Shown: piece by piece, positions 13,101 through 22,612 of the stretch | Position numbering within the stretch: position 1 is the stretch's first letter | Layout of the letters: each line of letters starts with the position of its first letter | Origin: Geosiphon pyriformis | Taxonomy: Eukaryota > Glomeromycota > Glomeromycetes > Archaeosporales > Geosiphonaceae | DNA length: 64,000 bases | Assembly: GCA_016748015.1 (NCBI GenBank) | Contig: JAAOMT010000303.1 | Coordinates: 66,257 to 130,256 of the forward strand | Direction: 5' to 3' | The notes under the pieces: model-generated | Databases searched by the model: none | Told to the model about the DNA's origin: nothing | Seen by the model: the letters and a program-made list of their open reading frames with translations, nothing else | Made by a program: the position numbers and the translations under genes

Positions 13101-16100
13101 CCAGTTATATTTGGAAAATTGCCATGTGCAATGTTAGGAGTATGAACAATCCTGCAAAACAGGAGGATATTATTCATTGGCATAAAGAAATGAACAATGT
13201 GATTTCAATTGTTACTGAGACTAAGCTGAAAGATGGGGTTTGCCCTTGGATTATGAATAAGTTTGTTGGCGTCCGGGTTTTTACTTCTGGTTTGAGTTCT
13301 GGTTACATGAGTTCTGGGGTTGCAATTATTATGAACAATTTCTTGGCTCGACATGTGTGTAAGGTGTTAAACATTCCTGGCCGGTTTCTCTTTATTAAGC
13401 TTCTCTTCAAAAATAAGCTGTCTGTGTCAATTTTGGGGCTATATGCTGGATCATCTTTGGCAGTACATTTCTCTCAGGCGGATGATATCAATTCTTTGAT
13501 TGCAAGGGCAGTAAATGAGTCTTCCTTTATCGTCTTGGGTGGTGACTTCAATGAAGATGGTTCTCGCAAAAGTGCCAGCTTAAGAAAATGCTTTGATTTG
13601 GGTTTGGTCAACTCTTTGAGTGGAAGTGTGTTTGGAAAGGAAGCTATGTAGAATAATTCTCATGGGGTGGCTAAAATTATTGATTATGTGTTTGTGTCAT
13701 CAAATCTTGTTAATGCAATTTTGGGTCGTGATGTATCTGGTGTCGAAGAGTATTTTGACACTGATCATAAAGCTGTTTCTGTTTCTGTGGGTCTTGGTGG
13801 TTTGCTGGATGTGCAGTTGAACTCATTGCACAATCAGACGAATAAGGATCGCTGGAAGTACAATTTTGCGAATGCTAGTGACGCCAATTGGATCAAGTTT
13901 AAAGAGGATACTTTGGTGAATGCTGCCATGTTCCATGATGAATTTTATGCTGCCAAGATATGTTTGGACCTGGACACAATGTGGAGTTACCTTTGCCAAG
14001 TGGTGTGTTTGTCGGCTGAAAACATTTTCAAAAAAAAATGGTTTAAGAATTTTGACAGTGTCTATAATAGAGTATCATCCAGATTTCACAAATTAGAACT
14101 TTTGGTGTCGAAGATTGTCAAAGCCTCTCGTCTGGTCTCTCATGAAGAATTTATTTCTCTACTTGACACATGGAAGGGAATTGATACTGCTAATGCTTCT
14201 GTTGTGGAGTTTCTCTTTCTTTCGGGTTCTCATTTTGATACCATTTGTTTAGCTTTGGCCAAGATAAGGAAATCTTACTATTCATCTAAGTTGTCAGAGT
14301 CAAACCATGCAAAAGAATCTCAGATCAAGTCGGCAATTGACAAAAGAATGGAGAGTTTTGAGTTGAACAAAGGTCATACTGTATGTAGTGTTTTGGAATG
14401 ACCCTTCTGCAAGGTAGTTTTAGATCATTTGGTGGTAGGGGATGAGATGGTGTTGGATCCTGCTCCTGTAAAGTTTAAGGTAGATGAAATTATGGAAGGC
14501 TGGACTAGAAAACGAAGGGTGGTGCTTAACATTAATGATGAGTGGTCTCGCCAGTATCATCTTTTAGATTATGTTTTTGATGAAGCTTTTTCTGGTGTAA
14601 TGGGTTTAATTGACTTTGACGAATTGTTTAGGGTTGTTTCCAACCTGCCAGATGGCAAAGCTGCTGGCCTTTCAGGTATCTCAAATGAGCTTTGGAAACA
14701 TTGCGATGTTTCAGTCCTTAATATGCTCTTGGTGCTTTTGAACTCTTGCCTGTCTGAGGAATCTGTTCCTGGCTCTTGGAGAGAAGCTTGGGTTTTGATG
14801 ATTCCCAAACCATATGAATAGAAGGGTGTTCTTACAAATACTTGTTCTATTGCACTGATTGAGACAGCTCGCAAGATTCTCTTCAAAATACTCTCAGACA
14901 GGATTTCTTCAGCATGCAGCACTCATGATGTCTTTTGTGGTGACAATTTTTCAGTTTTGAAAGGTATGACGACACAGTCCCCCATTTTTGCAGTTGGTTC
15001 GGTTGTTGAAGATGTCCTGGAAAAGAACAGAGAGCTTTGGCTGGTCTTGCAGAATATGAGGAAAGGCATATGATTCAATTGGCTGGGAGCATTTGGAGAA
15101 GTGTTTGGTCAGAATTAAAATGTGTGACAAGTTTATTCGGTTTTTTGGCAGCATTCACAGAGGTCGCACTAATCGAGTCATGACAGATTTTGGTTTGACA
15201 GATGGTTATCGTGTCCATGATGGTTTAGATCAAGGAGAGGTTTTTTTCCTCTTCCTGTGGCGCATTTTTTATGATCCCCTTTTGTGTGAAGTCAAGCATC
15301 AGGAGAGTATCTGTGGGTATAGGCTAATTTCTTATTTTGTTTCCAAGAGTAGTCATGTCAAATCGCAAGCTGGGCTTTCTTCCTATTTTGCTGCTGGCAC
15401 CTTTGTTGATGATACAATTTGGGTTGGCAGTAGTCAGAGTGCAACTCAACATATTTTGGACATTGCTAGTGAGTTTTTTCAGATTAATGACATCTCAATA
15501 AACAATGACAAGACAGTAGCTATTCTTATCAATTGTAAAGTTGGAAATCCTGCTCTTTTCATTAGTGGTTCCCCTATCTCTGTTGCCAAAAAGGGTGAAT
15601 CCCATCGGTATCTAGGCATATTTCTGTCAACTGAAGGCCTTTTCAAACCCAGTTTAGCTAAGGTGCATTTGGACGTTCGTTTCTTTACAAATTTGGTTCT
15701 TAAAAAGGCTATCTCTGATAAGCAGTTCTTATATTTGGTTTCAGTGGTTCTCCAACCTATAATTAGCTACAGGACACAATTTAGCTTTGTTCCTATAGGC
15801 ATTTGCAACAAGTGGGATGCTATAATTTGTAAGGGCCTGAAGCTTAAATCTGGACTTCCGCTCGATTTTCCTAGTGATTCAATTCACCACCCCTCCTTTT
15901 ATGGTTTAAGATCTTTCCTGCAAATTCAGTCTGAAGGCAAGATTGCTTCTCTTATTAATTTTGCCAACTCTGATGGGATTGTAGGTCGTTTGTTCTCTCA
16001 TAGGTTTTATGACCTGCAGATTTTATGTTGGCGCCCTATTCATTCGTTGAGTTCTTCTGTTCACATTCGTGTTAGCGCCTCTAATAATTTTTTGGCGGGT

Positions 16101-17786
16101 TTGGTTCATGTGCTTTATAATTGCAAATTGTCCTTGGGTGGATTTTTTTCCAATTCCTTTCGTGCTAATAGTGGGATGCCCATGTCAACTGTTTTGGGTG
16201 AATTAGTTTTCTCTAAGTGTCTCTCTTCGCTTCAGCAGTATGAGGTGGCCTTTGTAGACCAACTTCGTGATTGTTATGGTACTGTCTTTGATTGGTCCAC
16301 ATTTAAGCGATGAAAGAAACTGGACCCCCGTGGCCCTATTCCTGAGTGGTTCAGACTTTCTACTGTGTTTCTTGCTGGAGAGGATTTCTCTTCTGTCCAC
16401 ATCCCTCTTCTTGCTAATATTGGTTCCTTGAACATTTTGGGTTCCTCTGGTTTTGTGTCTGTCTGCGATTGTCTTTCACAAGTCAATGCAAGGGTGCTAT
16501 TAGTCTACACTGATAGGTCATTGAGAAATTTGGGTATAGTTGGCTGTAAAGCGGGTGCTGCAGCCTTTTTCGAGGACATTGATATGGGTTTGGGTGTTGG
16601 CATGTCTGAGTTGATGTCATCTACCATGGCTGAGTTACAGGCAATTGCATTGGCTCTCGAGTGTGTTCCTGTTTTTAATAATGTACATTTATTTTCAGAT
16701 AGTCAGTCTGCTTTGGATGCTTGCAAATTGGAATTGGGTCTGGTGGTTCCTGATTTCTGTAATCGGTGTTGGATTGAGCGTCAGCACATTGCCAATGTCA
16801 TATACAATAAGGGCCTAAAAGTTACCTGGCACAAAGTCAAAGGTCATTCTGGAATTTTGGAAAACAAGCATGCTGATGTAATTGCCGGTGCTGTTTCTGT
16901 TTCTGACTGGTTTCTTCCTCCTTGCCTAGATGAACACTTTTTGATGGCTGATGGCAACATTGTCTCTGGCAATTCAAGGCACTTTGTCCGTGACACTTTT
17001 TATGCCATGTGTCATGCACGTTGGGAGGTGGAATTTGGTTCTAAAATTTTGCCTGTCGACTTGTGTGCTGATGTTGATTGGTCCCACTTTTCTTTGGTGT
17101 GGCATCCTAATTTGCATATGGCCACCGGTTTCACTAATAAGATTTTGGCTAATACATGCTCTTATTTTATAAAGGCTTTGCATCATCGGTTGCCTGTGGC
17201 TGTTCGAAAACGGCTTTATAATAGACTTTATCCCAGTGTGTTGTGTCTATATTGTGGTGATGTAGAGATGTCAGATCATGTTTTTTCTTGTAAGATCGAT
17301 GATTCTGCTTGGCGTCAGTTGTTAAATTCTCACATGAACACTTAAAGAACACTTTCTGGTTTTTTTGTCTCTTCTTCAGTTTTGTTGCAGTTGTTGTTGT
17401 CTTGTGTTTCAGGGTCCTCAGTATCCATGGCCCTCTATAAGGGTTTTGTTTTTGATGAATGGTTCGGTGAAGCTGTCTCTGTCTTCCATAATCCCAAGGT
17501 GGCATGTTTGGAGGTTGTTAATTTTGCGCGTTCTCTTGGCCTCACTTTTAGAGATGAGATCTGGTTGGTTCGGACCAAACACTGTGCCTATATGGAAAAG
17601 TACAGACTGATTCTTTTGGATGGTTTGTCTCCTACTTCAGTCTCTGGTTTGACTTCACGGCTTTCCGCTGGTGTGGTTGATTTACTTGGTATTGATGAAG
17701 CTTTTGGTGTGCATTTTGGTTTTTGCAAGTCTTGTATGTTTTTTTCTGGCATTGATGATTCAGCTTCTATCTATATAGCTGCATAG
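13097..17786 (+). pseudogene. LINE B ORF2 (APE endonuclease, RT, RNase H), broken
   Basis: ATG 13097 overlaps the ORF1 TGA (ATGA). The APE endonuclease (13097-13800) shows CNVRS, TETKL, GGDFNEDG and DTDHKAV. RT spans about 14790-15800: IALIETARKILFKILSDRI, motif A, DGLDQGEV (motif B) and FVDD (motif C, about 15412). RNase H (16500-16900) shows TDRS in place of TDGS, then MAELQ, SDSQSALDA and HADVIAG. A C-terminal CLYCGDVEMSDHVFSC Zn-like motif is at about 17245-17292. Stops are 13649 TAG, 14399 TGA, 14819 TAG, 16311 TGA (all Trp in relatives) and 17343 TAA. An extra G at 15065-15066 shifts frame inside motif A. The reading ends at TAG 17784-17786. Confidence 0.9.
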
Positions 17787-17795
17787 TGTTGTCCT

Positions 17796-17816
17796 GACTG
17801 GCCTGAGTGGCTGGTT
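17796..17816 (+). other. LINE B 3'-UTR stem-loop
   Basis: Arms GACTGGCC and GGCTGGTT surround loop TGAGT, and all eight positions can pair with G-U allowed. It starts 9 nt after the ORF2 stop. It probably helps the RT recognise its own RNA, which is inference from its conservation. Confidence 0.6.
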
Positions 17817-17900
17817 ACGTGTAGAAAGTGCATGATTTACGCCTAGTTTAGATTATTTCTTTGATGTATAGTGCTAGGTTGTGTGTGGACCTCACTCGTT

Positions 17901-17902
17901 AA

Positions 17903-17935
<33 letters not shown>

Positions 17936-17961
17936 AAAAAAAAAAAAAAAAAAAAAAAAAT
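17901..17961 (+). repeat. LINE B A-rich tail
   Basis: A run of A interrupted by a single TT follows CACTCGTTAAAT. It is the 3' end of LINE B. Its near-purity agrees with a young insertion. Confidence 0.85.
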
Positions 17962-18056
17962 AACGACAAAACAACATAAGAAATAACAAAAATAATATAA
18001 AAACCCACATACTAAAAATAAATCTCACTTAAAAATTCTTTTTTTAACTCACTATA

Positions 18057-18764
18057 ATGACTATTTCTCAAAACATTCAACAATTATCTCAAAAACTAAT
18101 GTTAGCTTTAAAAACAATACCTGAATTATCTATTACTATTACAGAAAAACATATTAATTATACTCAGACAGAAATAGCAACAATATTACTCCCAAAATCG
18201 CGAAACTATCACCCTTATAAAAAGAACACTAGAAGTTATTCTGGAATTTACCTACCAGAACTTTTGAAGCTTGCTTTGAGAGAAAATTTGTTGCTCACGT
18301 CTATTGACATTTCACCAAATGCCACAGTCCAACAAAAACTTCAATTGTGCCTTAATGAAGATAACAGTAAATATCCTCCAATCTATAAATATTTTTACAT
18401 TGGAAAAACACTTTATAAATAAAAACTAAAACTTGTAACAACCAATCTCACAAAAAAAGCTATTCAGAAACAACTTCATAATGAATTCAAGACAACAGCT
18501 GAACCAATAAACAGTTGCTACAAACTTAGAACAGCTCTTAGGCTTTATGATCTATTTCACACTTGTGAAAATATCCTATAAAACCCAATTTTTTAACCAC
18601 TGAAGATTCAATACATTGGAAAACTCACAAAACTGAAATTTCAACAATTTTCAGATCAAATTTCTTCAGTAATTTTGGATTACTATCTGGAACATACAGA
18701 CAGTACTTGGACTTCGACAGAGCTCAGTTTTGAGAAAAAAGTTATGTTACTAACTGAAATTTGA
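18057..18764 (+). pseudogene. Unrecognised ORF with in-frame stops
   Basis: ATG 18057 opens a 121-codon frame ending in TAA 18420-18422. The same frame continues with sensible protein composition past TAA 18579 and 18594 to a TGA near 18764, about 235 codons in all. The upstream part is mixed helical and polar (SQNIQQLSQKLMLAL near the start, then PKSRNYHPYKKNTRSYSG). The two later TAA stops, and possibly the first, look like CAA changes. I do not recognise a domain. It lies just downstream of the LINE B tail and upstream of AT-rich DNA, so it may be part of another decayed repeat or a broken host gene. Confidence 0.45.
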
Positions 18765-18949
18765 GATATTAATTAACATAAAATTACTCTTATAATTCCT
18801 ATCATTAATTAGCATATATTATTATTTCAAATCATTACTTATTATTCAATCAAATTATCAAATATCACCAATCAATTAATAATCCAATTTGTACTATAAA
18901 AATTAAGATGATCAAATTACACAATACCCCGAATCAGTTAATATTCAAA

Positions 18950-19080
18950 AGTTTGCTGAAGTTTGTTTAAATTCGCCAAAATAATTAATAGTTCACCGAA
19001 ATATTCAATAATTTGTAGAAATAACTTGTAAGTTTGTTGAAATATATCTTTAGTTTGTCGAAATCATAGTAAAGAAAATA
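18950..19080 (+). repeat. Degenerate short repeats around TTYRYYGAAAT
   Basis: About six spaced copies of a 10-12 nt word are visible: GTTTGCTGAAG, TTCGCCAAAAT, TTCACCGAAAT, TTTGTAGAAAT, TTTGTTGAAAT and TTTGTCGAAAT. Spacing is about 16-28 nt. They are in one orientation and not identical. The function is unknown. They could be a decayed minisatellite. Confidence 0.45.
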
Positions 19081-19231
19081 GTTTAAGTTCACAGACTAGT
19101 ACTACAACAAGTTGTATAAAAGAAGAGCTTCTCTTTTCAAGAAAATATATCCTTACCTTTAGATATCTTAATTGGAATCAATTCAATACACAAAAACGAA
19201 ATAAATATCAAATAATTCAAAAATCAACTTT

Positions 19232-19513
19232 TTAATTATTGCACCTGAAAATTCCCAAAACCCAACTAATGTTTTGAAATTGATTAGCTACCAATTTCAG
19301 TAAACTGTTAGTAACTCCAGGCCTGAATAGAAAATGTTTCCCTTGACAGAATTTTATTTCTTTTACATTTCTTTTATTTTCTTTTATTTTCTTACTATAA
19401 TCATTAAAGTAGTCTACAGACGAGATTCCTGTAGAAGAGTTGACTTTCACAGCAAAGTAACTACACATTTTTGTGAGCTTCCAAACAAACAATTCCTGGG
19501 AAAGAGTTGACAT
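19232..19513 (-). CDS. Small ORF, 93 aa, unrecognised
   Basis: ATG 19513 to TAA 19232 on the minus strand encodes 93 residues with balanced composition (MSTLSQELFVWKLTKMCSYF at the start), unlike the low-complexity ORFs of nearby AT-rich DNA. A Lys/Glu-rich middle comes from a CTTTTATTTT simple repeat. Two short related stretches (near 19437 and 19500, both with AAGAGTTGAC and GTAACTAC) are an imperfect local duplication. No domain is recognised. It may be a chance ORF or an exon of a larger gene. Confidence 0.2.
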   Translation of the reverse strand: MSTLSQELFVWKLTKMCSYFAVKVNSSTGISSVDYFNDYSKKIKENKRNVKEIKFCQGKHFLFRPGVTNSLLKLVANQFQNISWVLGIFRCNN

Positions 19514-19639
19514 TTACTACAATGTAACTACATAAAATAACTGGCATGGAATTGGCCATTCCACTTATAAGTCCAGCAGTTCAAATTATAAAAAATAATT
19601 TAAAAATAAATTCAGTTATTGAAGGTTAAATACTTCTTA

Positions 19640-19952
19640 TAATCATGAATTAACAGCACAACAACATTAACAGCATTAAAGAAAAAAGACCAAAAACTGC
19701 CAGTAACACCACATAGTATCTAAATTGTGACCTGCAGCTGTGGCAAAAAACCTATTCTTTATCATCAAAATTTTGGTGGAGAAGCAGTCTCTAAAGCAAG
19801 ACCACCCAGAACTGTTCACATCCTTGATTTTAAACTTTCAACGATCTTTGTTAGCTTGTTTGCACAAACTATTCAATTGAACATCTAGGAGCCCTTTCAG
19901 ACTGACCAATATTACCACAGCATTGTGATCTATATCAAAGAAATTAGAGACA
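19640..19952 (-). mobile_element. LINE fragment H (endonuclease-RT linker), cut by gap
   Basis: Minus-strand translation aligns with LINE C around FFDTDHKAVV, LLNVQLNSL and KQANKDRWKFKIK, then with the following linker (LDTMW near 19720). It has one Trp-to-stop change (DR*KFKIK). It ends at the N gap, so the 5' part of this copy is missing. It is nearer to the A/C subfamily. Confidence 0.75.
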
Positions 19953-19972
19953 NNNNNNNNNNNNNNNNNNNN
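19953..19972. other. Assembly gap (20 N)
   Basis: Twenty N bases. The true size is unknown because the length is a round placeholder. It lies between a LINE fragment and an A-run. Confidence 0.99.

Positions 19973-20027
<55 letters not shown>
19973..20027. repeat. Poly-A run at contig edge
   Basis: Fifty-five consecutive A directly after the gap. It could be a retroelement tail or a contig-end artefact. Confidence 0.8.
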
Positions 20028-20028
<1 letters not shown>

Positions 20029-20527
20029 AGTATTAAATAATAATAAAAAGTTGATTTATTTTTATTTAGTCAGTTTAATTTTTAAAATTAGATAATTTAA
20101 TAAACTAATTTTGTTAGAAAATATTAAATTTATTTAGCAATTGATTATAATATTTTTTTTTGTTTTTTTGTAAAACTTTAATATTGTTTGTTGTTTTTTT
20201 TTTGTTTTTTAATATTTTTATTAAGTTATATATTTGTTTTAATAATATTTTTTAAAATATAATTTTTATTATTAATTTAATTAATATGTTATTATTTTTA
20301 TTTTTATTGGTAATATTGCTGTTTTATTATATATTAATTTAAATAATATTATTTGAATTATATTTTGCTTTATTATTTGATAAATAAATAATACTAATAA
20401 TATAAATAAATTTTATTTTTTTTAAATTTTTTGGTTAATTTTGATTAATATTTTATATAATATTTTATTAACTTTTTTAATAAAAATATTTGTTGTCTTT
20501 AATTAATATAAATAATAAAAAAATTAT
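20028..20527. other. AT-rich spacer
   Basis: T-rich and A/T sequence upstream of LINE C. No gene is seen. Confidence 0.6.
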
Positions 20528-20650
20528 CAAACTCTTTCTTTTGTTGATCTCCTGGTCACAACAAAAGCTTTGAGTCGTCATTGAAATAGCCTTCCTTTTC
20601 CCTTTTCCTTTCACCTCTCTCCAGTTATTTCTTCAGACATTCCCCTTTTT

Positions 20651-22612
20651 GTGGCTATAGAACCAGTGGGCGTTGCTGCTGGTGGTTCTGGGTCCGTTTC
20701 GGCTGGGTTGGGGACCCGGTCTGGTGTCAAAAATAAGCGTTCGGTTGGTCCTCAATCTCGCGGTGCGTTCTATAAGAAGCCGAAGAAACCTGTGATGGTT
20801 GACGGTTTGGTAGAGTCGTCTGCTGGTGTTTCAAACATTATGGATGAAAGTGGTGACAGACCTAATATTGGGCAATCGTGGGCTAGTGAGGTCAACAGCG
20901 AAGTGGACAGCGTAAGTGGCGTTTCGGACTTGGATAACTTGGAAAACATTGTCGCTGAGGAAATTAGCTATGCAGAGTTGGATGTTTCAGGTTTGGACGA
21001 CGACATGAATGATGCCACGCCTAGGAAGACGCGTACCCGCACATATGTTCTAAACAGTAAGCCGCCACCTCTCTCTTTCAACGTGCTAAGTGATAGTGAA
21101 GACACTTTGCCTCTTCCGAGTCCAAAATTTTGTGGGTCCAATCACCTTCCTCCAGTTGGGTCACGTGCTCCGGAGAAACGGAGTTTTATTTCGTCGAAAT
21201 CGTTTGTATTGGATATTGAGCTATCTGCCATTCCTGGCAAAACTACTGGTGATAAGTTGGTTTGTGTGAAAAAAATTTTTTATCAGGTTGATGGTTTTGG
21301 GGGGGCTTCGACTCCCTCAAAATTTCCTGGAATAATAAGATCATTATTTACATCTGAAAAAAGTTTGTTTAAGGCAAAAGAAATGGCAATCAATGAAAAA
21401 ATATTGGTAAATGATGATTTAAGAAAAGTAAACAACCATTCAGATTGGAAGATGATCATCAAGGAAATCCCAGTAGATCTTCCCAAATCGGCAATTGAGG
21501 CAGTGTTCTCCAAGTTTGGCAAGATTGTTTCAATTAAAGTGCAGCTAATTGGTCTTTGGCAAAAGGCTCTGGTAGAATATGAAACATCTGAGATGGCTGA
21601 TTTGGTCGCAGCTAGATGGTCTGTGCTCATAAGAAAGGATTCTGTCCGTGTGGCAAAAGCAAATGTTGATAAACAAATGTGGGTATTGAGGGATCAGCAT
21701 TGGGCTTTGCTATATACTCTTCCAGTTGGCACTAATGCTCATGATCTCTCCAGTTTGTTGGAATCATATGGTGGGAAGACTTGTTATATCAGCCGTAACC
21801 CTAATTCATATGTTCATGATAGATGTGCTGTAATTTGTTTTGGTAATGAGACATCCAAGTTGGCTGCTATTGGTACCATTCCAGTTTTCAGAAATGTGAG
21901 TTTGCATTGGGCTGGTCTTTCTTTGGCCAGTTGTGCTCATTGTAAACAATTCGGTCATGTTTCGGTCAACTGTTCCTTGGGTGAGTATTCTGGTGTTCGA
22001 GGAAGGAGGGTGGTTTCTGAGCAGGATCGGATTTGTCTAGCTGGGATATATAAGAGGAAGTCGGCCCTTGTCGCTCGTCCAGTTTCTTTTGGTGGAAAGA
22101 CGTGGGCCCAAGTGGCAGGCCGTTTTCCTCCTCGTGTTGTCTTTTCGGGTGCTCCTGGTGTCGGTTTGGTCTCTGGTTTGAAGGCTTTCTCAATGGATTC
22201 CTCCTCGTCTGGTGCTGCTGATCTAGGTGGTCGCCTAGCTGTGCTGGAACGCTCCGTGGAAATTCTCGCAGACCAAGTCTCACTCATTTTAAAGAAATTA
22301 AGTTTTGGTGACTTGGTGCCTTTGGCACCTTCTTCCTCAGCTCTTCCTTTGGTGTCTCCAACTGCCATTGTTTCAAATATAGACTCAGGTTTGGATTTGG
22401 ATAGCACGTTGTTGTCATTTGCCTCTTCTTCTCCCAATGTTGGTGGGTCGGTTGTTGATTTCAGTCCGAGCAGTTCTAAGGTTTTGACTGCCAAGATTGG
22501 CAGTTTGGAGTCAAATATGATGGCTCTTGAGGCTTCAGTTCGTTCAGTCTTGGATAGATTGGATCATCTGCGTTCTGGATCGGATTTGTTGGCCTTTCCT
22601 CCATCTCAATAA
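20651..22612 (+). CDS. LINE C ORF1, RRM/zinc-knuckle protein, 653 codons open
   Basis: This is the only uninterrupted ORF1 in the window. The frame begins at a GTG (20651). The family start ATG (ATGATAAATCC in A and D) aligns to GCTATAGAACC, so normal initiation would need the next ATG at about 20794. By residue: a basic, disordered N-terminus (1-180), a conserved block (about 190-260), RRM-like 1 (about 264-316, IIKEIPVDLP to KALVEYE), RRM-like 2 (about 351-405), a complete CCHC knuckle CAHCKQFGHVSVNC (428-441), a Ser-rich tail and a coiled coil (about 615-645). It is likely an RNA-binding partner of ORF2 protein. TAA 22610-22612 overlaps the lost ORF2 start. Confidence 0.88.
   Translation: MAIEPVGVAAGGSGSVSAGLGTRSGVKNKRSVGPQSRGAFYKKPKKPVMVDGLVESSAGVSNIMDESGDRPNIGQSWASEVNSEVDSVSGVSDLDNLENIVAEEISYAELDVSGLDDDMNDATPRKTRTRTYVLNSKPPPLSFNVLSDSEDTLPLPSPKFCGSNHLPPVGSRAPEKRSFISSKSFVLDIELSAIPGKTTGDKLVCVKKIFYQVDGFGGASTPSKFPGIIRSLFTSEKSLFKAKEMAINEKILVNDDLRKVNNHSDWKMIIKEIPVDLPKSAIEAVFSKFGKIVSIKVQLIGLWQKALVEYETSEMADLVAARWSVLIRKDSVRVAKANVDKQMWVLRDQHWALLYTLPVGTNAHDLSSLLESYGGKTCYISRNPNSYVHDRCAVICFGNETSKLAAIGTIPVFRNVSLHWAGLSLASCAHCKQFGHVSVNCSLGEYSGVRGRRVVSEQDRICLAGIYKRKSALVARPVSFGGKTWAQVAGRFPPRVVFSGAPGVGLVSGLKAFSMDSSSSGAADLGGRLAVLERSVEILADQVSLILKKLSFGDLVPLAPSSSALPLVSPTAIVSNIDSGLDLDSTLLSFASSSPNVGGSVVDFSPSSSKVLTAKIGSLESNMMALEASVRSVLDRLDHLRSGSDLLAFPPSQ

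Larger units (their letters stand above)
11095..17961 (+). mobile_element. LINE B, full-length, recently inactivated non-LTR retrotransposon
   Basis: The element starts at a CTCTTTCTCTCC-type 5' end (about 11097). It has ORF1, ORF2, a short 3' UTR and a long A tail (17901-17960). Its order is RRM-RRM-CCHC (ORF1), then APE-RT-RNase H-Zn (ORF2). Seven in-frame stops and one frameshift break an otherwise full-length coding sequence. Six of the seven stops sit where relatives have Trp. It is closer to D, E and F than to A and C. With D it is one of two copies that keep two Asp in RT motif C (FVDD). Confidence 0.95.

Noticed and set aside
11166-14821. TGA read as Trp (changed genetic code)
   Set aside because: TAG and TAA also replace Trp and other codons, TGA is used as the true ORF1 stop in B, and missense decay accompanies the stops. 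Simple decay explains it.
18950-19080. CRISPR-like array
   Set aside because: Repeats are short, degenerate and unevenly spaced, and the context is eukaryotic.
21955-22494. 179-codon minus ORF inside LINE C
   Set aside because: Antisense of the intact ORF1; no independent motif.
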